Shown here piece after piece: positions 1-5,113 of a stretch of 11,323 bases of DNA (positions are counted from its first letter, which is position 1; the number at the start of each line of letters is the position of its first letter). Where the stretch lies: contig JAEYYP010000310.1 in assembly GCA_023428425.1 (NCBI GenBank), forward strand, positions 1-11,323, read 5' to 3'. The position numbers and the translations under genes were made by a program. The notes under the pieces were generated by a model, which was given only the letters and a program-made list of their open reading frames with translations, ran no database searches and was not told the origin of the DNA. Source of the stretch: Pseudomonadota bacterium. GTDB taxonomy: Bacteria > Pseudomonadota > Alphaproteobacteria > Rhizobiales > Devosiaceae.

Positions 1-579
1 CAGGAGCGCGGCGTGCGGATCTGGAACGAGTGGGCCGACGAAAACGGCGATCTCGGGCCAGTCTACGGCTCGCAATGGCGGTCGTGGCCGGATGGCCGCG
101 GCGGCACGATCGACCAGATCGCCAGCGTGGTGCAGTCCATCAAGACGAAGCCGGATTCGCGCCGCCACATTGTCACGGCGTGGAATCCTGCCGAGGTCGA
201 GGACATGGCGCTGCCGCCGTGCCATTGCCTGTTCCAGTTCTATGTCGCGGATGGCAAGCTGAGTTGCCAGCTGTACCAGCGGTCGGCCGACCTGTTCCTC
301 GGCGTGCCGTTCAACATCGCCTCGTATGCGCTGCTGACGCACATGATGGCGCAGGTCACCGGGCTCGAGCCGGGCGAGTTCATCCACTCGTTCGGTGACC
401 TTCACCTCTACCACAACCACTTCGAGCAGGCCCGCCTGCAACTGACGCGCACGCCGAAGCCGCTGCCGCGCCTCACCATCGACCCGGACAAGCGCGACAT
501 CTTCGATTTCGCCTTCGAGGATTTCATGATCACGGGCTACGATCCCGATCCGACCATCAAAGCCGAGATTGCCGTATGA
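1..579 (+). CDS. thyA: Thymidylate synthase, 5'-truncated by the window edge
   Basis: ThyA methylates dUMP to dTMP in the cytoplasm, using 5,10-methylene-tetrahydrofolate and releasing dihydrofolate. The reading frame is open from base 1. About 192 residues are visible, and alignment by memory to the 264-residue E. coli enzyme suggests roughly 72 N-terminal residues lie outside. A GTG at base 13 is internal, not the start. The catalytic cysteine is in the motif LPPCH (codon 220-222, equivalent to E. coli C146). The phosphate-binding Arg in YQRS (280-282, R166), Asp (289-291, D169), Asn (313-315, N177) and the His and Tyr of HLY (403-405 and 409-411, H207/Y209) are all in register without gaps. 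The C-terminus (GYDPDPTIKAEIAV) is complete. The stop codon overlaps the next start as ATGA, so the genes are probably translationally coupled. FolA, which recycles the dihydrofolate product, lies two genes downstream. Confidence 0.97.
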   Translation, partial: QERGVRIWNEWADENGDLGPVYGSQWRSWPDGRGGTIDQIASVVQSIKTKPDSRRHIVTAWNPAEVEDMALPPCHCLFQFYVADGKLSCQLYQRSADLFLGVPFNIASYALLTHMMAQVTGLEPGEFIHSFGDLHLYHNHFEQARLQLTRTPKPLPRLTIDPDKRDIFDFAFEDFMITGYDPDPTIKAEIAV

Positions 580-1601
580 AAACGCTACCGGTTACGCTTG
601 TCGCCCTCATCGCCCTGTGTTCTCCCGCCGTAGCCAACGACACCATGTCGCAACTGGGTACCGGAGGGCTGGTGTTCCTGACATCGGAAAACATCTCGAT
701 GGATTCCGAGGACCTGACGGTCGGCCCGGAGCAGGTGCGCGTGGTCTACGAGTTCACCAATAACGGGACCGAGGACGAGCGGACGCTGGTGGCCTTCCCG
801 CTGCCGGACATCAAGGGGGACGGCGACTTCATGGTGTCGGTTCCGTCGGAGGACCCGGACAACATTTTCGGCTTCTCGACCACCTTCAACGGCCAGCCGG
901 TGGATGTGGAACTGCACCAGTACGCGTTCGCCTTCGGGGTGGACCAGACCGCGGTGCTGGAAGAACTGGGCGTGCCGTTGCTTCCCTATGGCCAGGCGGT
1001 GTCGGATGCGCTCGATGCACTGGCGCCCGAGGACCAGCAGCGCCTCATCCACCTGGGCATGGTCATCCCGATGGAGTACGGCTCCGAGAACGAGAAGGTG
1101 TACTACACGCCAGTCTGGACGCTGAAATCGACCTACACCTGGGAGGCCGAGTTCAAGGCGGGCGAGACGGCCGAGGTGATCCACACCTACCGCCCGAGCG
1201 TCGGCGGCACGGTTGCCGTCACCTTCCTGGCGCCGCCCTACGAGGATGAGGATCGCGGGGCCGACTACCGCAAGAAGTTCTGCACCGACGACAACTTCGT
1301 CAACGCGGTGCGCAAGACACTGCCGAACCCGGACGAGCCCTACGGCGCGCCCTATACCGAAAGCTGGATCAGCTACATCTGGTCGACCGGCAACAACTGG
1401 AGCGGGCCGATCAAGAAGTTCCATCTCACGATCGACAAGGGGCTGCCGGGCAACCTGGTCTCCTTCTGCTGGGACGGCAAGGTGACCAAGACTTCCCCGA
1501 CGACCTTCGAGATGGAGGCCGAGGACTGGTACCCGCCGTGGAACCGCGAGCTGGAAATCCTGATCCTCAACAAGCAGGACCCGGCGCCAAACGTCGGCTG
1601 A
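576..1601 (+). CDS. Secreted DUF4424-family protein of unknown function
   Basis: This is a 341-residue protein with a Sec signal peptide: Lys2, a hydrophobic core at residues 4-14, and a likely signal peptidase I site after AVA20 (mature start NDT). Cys15 is not a lipobox cysteine because Leu precedes it. The mature start resembles what I recall of DUF4424: NDTMSQLGTGGL at 21-32, a SEDL motif at 44-47, and the VAFPLPDI stretch at 72-79. No catalytic motif is recognisable. Acidic and aromatic residues are abundant, and the N-terminal half looks beta-rich. Two cysteines (236 and 298) could form a periplasmic disulfide. The ATG overlaps the thyA stop (ATGA), and the next gene follows after 6 nt. 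The domain family is assigned from sequence memory; the function is unknown, and the position between thyA and folA does not reveal it, since those enzymes are cytoplasmic. Confidence 0.85.
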   Translation: MKTLPVTLVALIALCSPAVANDTMSQLGTGGLVFLTSENISMDSEDLTVGPEQVRVVYEFTNNGTEDERTLVAFPLPDIKGDGDFMVSVPSEDPDNIFGFSTTFNGQPVDVELHQYAFAFGVDQTAVLEELGVPLLPYGQAVSDALDALAPEDQQRLIHLGMVIPMEYGSENEKVYYTPVWTLKSTYTWEAEFKAGETAEVIHTYRPSVGGTVAVTFLAPPYEDEDRGADYRKKFCTDDNFVNAVRKTLPNPDEPYGAPYTESWISYIWSTGNNWSGPIKKFHLTIDKGLPGNLVSFCWDGKVTKTSPTTFEMEAEDWYPPWNRELEILILNKQDPAPNVG

Positions 1602-1607
1602 ACCCAA

Positions 1608-2087
1608 ATGACAGTCACAATCCGCAGCGCGGTGCCATCCGATGCCGCGCTGATTGTTCGCTTCATCGCAGCACTGGCTGCGTACGAAAAACTGAGCCAC
1701 GAAGCTAAAGCGACAGAGGCCGATATCCTCCGCGACCTGTTCGGGCCGGAGCCAAAGGTGTTCTGCGAGATCGCCGAGCATGACGGCAAGCCGGTCGGCT
1801 TCGCGCTGTGGTTCTATACCTACTCGACGTTCCAGGGTCGGCATGGGATATGGCTCGAGGACCTGTATGTCGACCCTGAGGCCCGCGGGCTGGGCATCGG
1901 CAAGGCGCTGCTGGTCGAGCTGGCGCGGCGCTGCATCCGGGAGACACTCGGGCGGTTCGAGTGGTGGGTGCTCGACTGGAACGAGCCGTCGATCGCCTTC
2001 TACAAGTCGCAAGGAGGCGTGATGCAGGACGAGTGGACGAAGGTTCGCATCGAGGGTGAGGCGCTGGCCAGGCTCGGCGCCACATGA
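1608..2087 (+). CDS. GNAT N-acetyltransferase, diamine/thialysine acetyltransferase-like
   Basis: This 159-residue single-domain GNAT protein transfers acetyl from acetyl-CoA to an amine. The opening (IRSAVPSDAALI, with AYEKLS at 25-30), the segment LEDLYVDPEARGLGIGKALL at 83-102 and the WWVLDWNEPSIAFYKSQG stretch at 119-136 resemble the SSAT/SAT2 branch, which acetylates polyamines or thialysine. RGLGIG (93-98) is the acetyl-CoA pyrophosphate-binding loop. Tyr132 is in the position of the usual catalytic or CoA-contacting tyrosine. The gene starts 6 nt after DUF4424 without a clear Shine-Dalgarno sequence, and its stop overlaps the folA start as ATGA, so it depends on the thyA operon transcript and probably on coupling. 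The substrate is not determined by the sequence; a free amine, a diamine or a thialysine-like lysine analogue are all possible. Confidence 0.88.
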   Translation: MTVTIRSAVPSDAALIVRFIAALAAYEKLSHEAKATEADILRDLFGPEPKVFCEIAEHDGKPVGFALWFYTYSTFQGRHGIWLEDLYVDPEARGLGIGKALLVELARRCIRETLGRFEWWVLDWNEPSIAFYKSQGGVMQDEWTKVRIEGEALARLGAT

Positions 2088-2608
2088 GTGTGCCGGTCGA
2101 GATGATCGCGGCCATCGGCGAGAACTCCGTCATCGGAGCCGATGGGGCAATTCCGTGGCGTCTGCCGACGGATTTCGCGCATTTCAAGCGGATGACGCTG
2201 GGCAAGCCCCTGATCATGGGCCGCAAGACCTTCGAGTCGATCGGCCGGCCGCTGCCGGGCCGTACGACAATCGTGGTGACGCGGCGGGCAAGCTTTGTCC
2301 AAGAGGGTGTGGTGGTGCGCCACAGCCTCGACGCCGCGCTGACTGCCGCGCAGGAGATTGCGGCTCGGGAGGGCGCGGAAGCGGTGATGGTGGGGGGCGG
2401 CGCCGAGATCTATGCGGAGGCAATGCCGCTGGCCGACCGCCTCCATATCACCCATGTCGCCGTCGCGCCGGACGGGGACGCGCGGTTCCCGCTGATCGAC
2501 CCGAAAGTGTGGGAAATGGCGCTTCGCCATGACATTGTGAGGGGCGAGAAGGACAGCGCAGACTTCATGGTGTTAACCTACGCACGCCGCGACCGAAGCG
2601 CACGTTGA
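2084..2608 (+). CDS. folA: Dihydrofolate reductase
   Basis: FolA reduces dihydrofolate to tetrahydrofolate with NADPH, regenerating the cofactor consumed by ThyA. The 174-residue protein has the expected family layout. IPWRLPTDFAHFK at 23-35 contains Trp25 and the substrate-protonating Asp30 (E. coli W22/D27). The NADPH and folate segment is KPLIMGRKTFESIGRPLPGR at 41-60, with Arg60 equivalent to R57. VMVGGGAEIY at 101-110 is the second dinucleotide-binding loop. Thr123 in HITH matches E. coli T113. The chromosomal context and intact motifs argue for the housekeeping enzyme rather than an acquired trimethoprim-resistance dfr gene. The start is ATG at 2084, overlapping the stop of the preceding GNAT gene. 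It is the last gene before a new promoter for hflK. Confidence 0.97.
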   Translation: MSVPVEMIAAIGENSVIGADGAIPWRLPTDFAHFKRMTLGKPLIMGRKTFESIGRPLPGRTTIVVTRRASFVQEGVVVRHSLDAALTAAQEIAAREGAEAVMVGGGAEIYAEAMPLADRLHITHVAVAPDGDARFPLIDPKVWEMALRHDIVRGEKDSADFMVLTYARRDRSAR

Positions 2609-2635
2609 TCGCGCAACACCCTATCCCTATATAGT
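2604..2635 (+). promoter_or_regulatory. Probable hflK promoter (sigma-70-like, possibly RpoH-type)
   Basis: In the 58-nt gap between folA and hflK there is TTGATC (2605-2610), 17 nt of spacer and TATATA (2628-2633). This is close to the sigma-70 pattern, with predicted transcription start near 2640 and a leader of about 27 nt. The -35 element overlaps the folA stop codon. The same bases also read GTTG-N18-CCTATATAGT, close to the alphaproteobacterial RpoH pattern as I recall it (CTTG-N17/18-CyTATnTnnG). Heat-shock control would suit hflKC and the downstream protease, but that part is inference. Confidence 0.55.
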
Positions 2636-2653
2636 CCGGCAACGAACAGGACA

Positions 2654-2660
2654 GGAAAGG
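2654..2660 (+). promoter_or_regulatory. Ribosome binding site of hflK
   Basis: GGAAAGG lies 6 nt before the ATG at 2667. An in-frame TAG (2664-2666) sits directly before the ATG, so the start of the glycine-rich HflK N-terminus is fixed. Confidence 0.75.
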
Positions 2661-2666
2661 TGCTAG

Positions 2667-3791
2667 ATGCCTTGGGACAATAATACGGGTGGGGGCGGCC
2701 GCAACAATAATGGCGGTCCCTGGGGGCAGGTTCCAGGCGGTGGCGGTGGTGGCGGCGGTGGCAACAATCGCCGCCCGGGTGGCTCGCCGAACCTCGAGGA
2801 CATCCTGGCGCGCGGTCGCGACCGCTTCCAGGGTGGCTTGCCCGGCGGCCGCTGGGCCATTGGCGGCGCCGCCCTTGCCGTCGTCGTGTTCTGGGCCCTG
2901 AACGCATTCTACACAATCGACGCGCAGGAACTCGGCGTGGAGCTGCAGTTCGGCAAGCCCAAGGAAGAGCTGAGCCAGCCAGGCCTGCATTTCCACCTCT
3001 GGCCGATCGAGAGCGTCGAGCGCGTGGCGATCACCGAAAACCAGACGATCATCGGCGCGGCATCGGGCAATGGCCGTACGGGCTCGGGCTCGCTCGACAA
3101 CGGCCTGATGCTTTCGGGCGACCAGAACATCGTGGACGTTCGCTTCTCGGTCCTGTGGTCGGTTTCCGATCCGGTCCGATTCCTGTTCAATGTGCGCGAG
3201 CCTGACGACATCGTCCGCCGCAGCGCCGAGAGCGCCATGCGCGAAGTGGTCGGTCGCCGTCCGGTGCAGGACATTTTCCGCGACGACAAGGCAGGCATCC
3301 AGAACGAGGTGCAGGTCATCACCCAGGCGATCCTCGACAGCTACGGCGTCGGTGTCCGGCTGAACCAGATCACCATCGATAACGCAGCCCCGCCGGCCGA
3401 AGTGGCTGACGCCTTCAACGAAGTGCAGCGTGCCGAGCAGGACGCCGACAAGCTGCAGGAGGACGCCCGGTCCTACGCCAACACCCAACTGGGTGAGGCG
3501 CGCGGGCAGGCCGCGCAACTGCGCGAAGCCGCCGCGGCGTACAAGGAGCAGGTCGTGCTGCAGGCACAGGGTGAGGCCGCTCGCTTTACCTCGGTGTACA
3601 ACGAGTACGTGCAGAACCCGGACGTGACCCGCAAGCGTCTCTACCTCGAGACGATGGAGCAGGTGCTGGGCAATTCCCGCAAGGTGATCCTGGAGCCCGG
3701 TGCGGCTGGATCGGGCGTCGTCCCGTACCTGCCGCTGCCCGAAATCCAGTCGAGATCCAGTGCGGGCGCCGCCGGCGCCGGGAGCAACTAA
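2667..3791 (+). CDS. hflK: FtsH protease modulator HflK (band-7/SPFH membrane protein)
   Basis: HflK pairs with HflC in a large inner-membrane complex that encloses FtsH and tunes its degradation of membrane proteins. The 374-residue protein begins with a cytoplasmic Gly/Asn-rich tail (1-60, including nine consecutive glycines at 24-32). One membrane segment follows at about 63-82 (WAIGGAALAVVVFWALNAFY). The periplasmic band-7 domain runs from about 82 to 270 and contains the hallmark LSGDQNIVDVRFSVLW at 149-164 and RSAESAMREVVGRR at 185-198. A charged, Ala-rich coiled-coil stretch spans about 250-306 (VQRAEQDADKLQEDA onward). The C-terminus is rich in Gly, Ala and Ser. A short Gly/Ser-rich loop at 130-143 precedes the hallmark. 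hflC follows after 3 nt, as in most bacteria. The assignment is secure from sequence and gene order. Confidence 0.96.
   Translation: MPWDNNTGGGGRNNNGGPWGQVPGGGGGGGGGNNRRPGGSPNLEDILARGRDRFQGGLPGGRWAIGGAALAVVVFWALNAFYTIDAQELGVELQFGKPKEELSQPGLHFHLWPIESVERVAITENQTIIGAASGNGRTGSGSLDNGLMLSGDQNIVDVRFSVLWSVSDPVRFLFNVREPDDIVRRSAESAMREVVGRRPVQDIFRDDKAGIQNEVQVITQAILDSYGVGVRLNQITIDNAAPPAEVADAFNEVQRAEQDADKLQEDARSYANTQLGEARGQAAQLREAAAAYKEQVVLQAQGEAARFTSVYNEYVQNPDVTRKRLYLETMEQVLGNSRKVILEPGAAGSGVVPYLPLPEIQSRSSAGAAGAGSN
2736..2762 (+). repeat. GGY triplet tract encoding nine glycines in HflK
   Basis: Nine consecutive codons are GGC or GGT. The tract lies in the cytoplasmic N-terminal tail of HflK. Glycine-rich tails are usual in HflK. 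The tract length could change by whole codons through replication slippage without breaking the frame. Confidence 0.85.
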
Positions 3792-3794
3792 GCC

Positions 3795-4892
3795 ATGAAC
3801 CGTCTCATTATCGTCGGCGTCGTGCTCGTCGGCCTCGTTTATGTGTTCTTCTCCTCGCTCTACGTCGTGAACGAGCGCGAGCAGGCGATCGTCCTGCGCT
3901 TCGGCAGCATCCAGGAAGTGAAGACCGACCCCGGCATCTATTTCAAGGTGCCGACCGACGTCATCGACACCGTGCAGATCGTCGAGAAGCGGCTGCTGCG
4001 CTACGACCTGTCGAACATGACGGTGCAGGTGCAGGGCGGTGCGTTCTACGAGGTGGATGCCTTCCTCACCTACCGCATCACCAATGCGCGCCTGTTCCGC
4101 GAACGCGCCCTGGGCCAGCTTCGTGTCGCCGAGGACCGCATCGGTACCCGCTTCACCGCGGCGCTGCGCGAAGTCTACGGTCGCCGCAACTTCACCGCGG
4201 CGCTCTCCGAGCAGCGTCAGCAGATGATGGTGGAAGCCCGTGACCTGATCCGGCCCGACGTTGCCGAGCTGGGTATCGACGTGGTCGACGTGCGCATCCT
4301 GCGTACGGACCTGTCGAGCCAGGTGTCGGAGCGTACCTACGAGCGCATGCGCGCCGAGCGTCTCGCCGAGGCCGCCCTGCTGCGTGCCCGTGGTGGCGAA
4401 GCGGCGGCGACCATCCGCGCTGTGGCAGATCGCCAGGCTGTCGGTATCCGGGCGCAGGCCCAGCGTGATGCCGACATCCTGCGAGGCGAGGGCGATGCCG
4501 AGCGCAACGCCACCTTTGCGGCGGCCTACAATGCCGACCAGGAGTTCTTCCAGTTCTATCGCTCGATGGAATCGTACCGGAAGGCCCTGGCCAATGACGG
4601 CACGACCATGGTGCTGGCGCCCGATACTTCGTTCTTCCAGTACTTCAGTGCTGAAGGCGAAGGCACGCCGGGTGAGCCTCTGCCGGCTCCGGTGACGCCA
4701 GTGATCCCGGAGGCCACGGACATCCCGGCCAACGAGTTGCCGAACCTGTTGCCGGACACCGCCGATCCCAGTCAGCCGATCGAGGTGCCATCCAGCACCG
4801 ACACGCCGGCTGAACCGACCGCGGACGCCCCGGTCGACGGTACGGCTCCGGCCGAGGCGGCTCCCGTCGAGCCGGCCCCCGCCACTCCGTGA
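3795..4892 (+). CDS. hflC: FtsH protease modulator HflC, with long Pro/Ala/Thr-rich tail
   Basis: HflC is the partner of HflK in the inner-membrane complex that regulates FtsH. The 365-residue protein has an uncleaved N-terminal membrane anchor at about 4-24 (LIIVGVVLVGLVYVFFSSLYV), then the signature VVNEREQAIVLRFG at 24-37. The band-7 domain covers about 25-180, with TDLSSQVSERTYERMRAER at 171-189 leading into the conserved coiled-coil helix (to about 245). SMESYRKALANDGTTMVLAPDTSFFQYF at 257-284 is the usual C-terminal core. After this the protein continues for about 80 residues (286-365) of Pro-, Ala-, Thr- and Glu-rich sequence, predicted to be disordered and periplasmic; most HflC proteins I know lack such a long tail. 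Start: ATG 3 nt after the hflK stop, with GGAG at 3781-3784. The stop overlaps the GTG start of the next gene. Confidence 0.95.
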   Translation: MNRLIIVGVVLVGLVYVFFSSLYVVNEREQAIVLRFGSIQEVKTDPGIYFKVPTDVIDTVQIVEKRLLRYDLSNMTVQVQGGAFYEVDAFLTYRITNARLFRERALGQLRVAEDRIGTRFTAALREVYGRRNFTAALSEQRQQMMVEARDLIRPDVAELGIDVVDVRILRTDLSSQVSERTYERMRAERLAEAALLRARGGEAAATIRAVADRQAVGIRAQAQRDADILRGEGDAERNATFAAAYNADQEFFQFYRSMESYRKALANDGTTMVLAPDTSFFQYFSAEGEGTPGEPLPAPVTPVIPEATDIPANELPNLLPDTADPSQPIEVPSSTDTPAEPTADAPVDGTAPAEAAPVEPAPATP

Positions 4893-5074
4893 CCGACTTC
4901 CTGGCGGCGCTGGCGCTCGCCCTCGTCATCGAAGGGCTGCTCTATGCAGCCTTTCCCGAACAGATGAAGACGATGCTGGCCTCGATCTTGTCGAGGCCAG
5001 CATCAACGATTCGTGCGGTCGCGCTGGCTTGCGCCGCCCTTGGACTTCTCCTCTTGTGGTTCGTCCGCGGCTGA
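4889..5074 (+). CDS. DUF2065 family small membrane protein (YjeT-like)
   Basis: This is a 61-residue protein with two predicted membrane helices, at about 4-21 (FLAALALALVIEGLLYAA) and 43-58 (AVALACAALGLLLLWF). The short polar linker between them (FPEQMKTMLASILSRPASTIR) carries the family pattern: an acidic Glu in the first helix (VIEGLLYAAFPE) and a Pro-x-x-x-h-R motif before the second helix. This matches DUF2065, whose E. coli member YjeT is also encoded next to hflC. The start is GTG at 4889, forming GTGA with the hflC stop, so translation is probably coupled. No function is established. The gene neighbourhood suggests, but does not prove, a role with HflKC/FtsH. The linker-coding DNA also forms a perfect hairpin (4972-5004). 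The family call is strong from sequence and context despite the short length. Confidence 0.88.
   Translation: MTDFLAALALALVIEGLLYAAFPEQMKTMLASILSRPASTIRAVALACAALGLLLLWFVRG
4972..5004 (+). repeat. Perfect 14-bp inverted repeat inside the DUF2065 gene
   Basis: The arms GATGCTGGCCTCGA (4972-4985) and TCGAGGCCAGCATC (4991-5004) are exact reverse complements separated by the 5-nt loop TCTTG. Nine of 14 pairs are G-C. The repeat lies within codons for residues 28-39, between the two membrane helices. No T-run follows (AACGATT), so it is not a typical intrinsic terminator. Possible roles are mRNA processing or stabilisation between hflC and the protease gene, translational pausing between the helices, or a protein-binding palindrome. 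Confidence 0.9.
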
Positions 5075-5099
5075 GCCAGCCTAGCCGACGATTTGCGTT

Positions 5100-5105
5100 G
5101 AGGAG
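5100..5105 (+). promoter_or_regulatory. Strong ribosome binding site of the Do protease gene
   Basis: GAGGAG lies 8 nt before the ATG at 5114. It fixes the start and lets the protease be translated independently of DUF2065. The 39-nt gap shows no convincing promoter. Confidence 0.75.
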
Positions 5106-5113
5106 TTGCCGGA

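Noticed and set aside
13..15. GTG as the start of thyA
   Set aside because: The frame is open to base 1, and homology to thymidylate synthase continues upstream; the gene is cut by the window edge.
618..620. Cys15 of the DUF4424 protein as a lipoprotein cysteine
   Set aside because: The preceding residue is Leu, which does not fit a lipobox, and a good signal peptidase I site (AVA before ND) follows.
585..2012. Long minus-strand open frame (475 codons) opposite DUF4424 and the GNAT gene
   Set aside because: It is antisense to two well-supported genes, is rich in Arg/His/Asp as expected for high-GC shadow frames, and has no recognisable domain or ribosome site.
2736..2762. GGY tract as a tandem-repeat locus of independent interest
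   Set aside because: Glycine-rich N-terminal tails are a normal property of HflK.
3764..3780. Repeated GGCGCC near the end of hflK as a regulatory hairpin
   Set aside because: It arises from Gly-Ala codons at high GC, and the stem is only 6 bp with a 3-nt loop.
4972..5004. The hairpin in DUF2065 as an intrinsic terminator
   Set aside because: It lies within coding sequence and no T-run follows; the gene continues for 70 bases and the protease gene is downstream.
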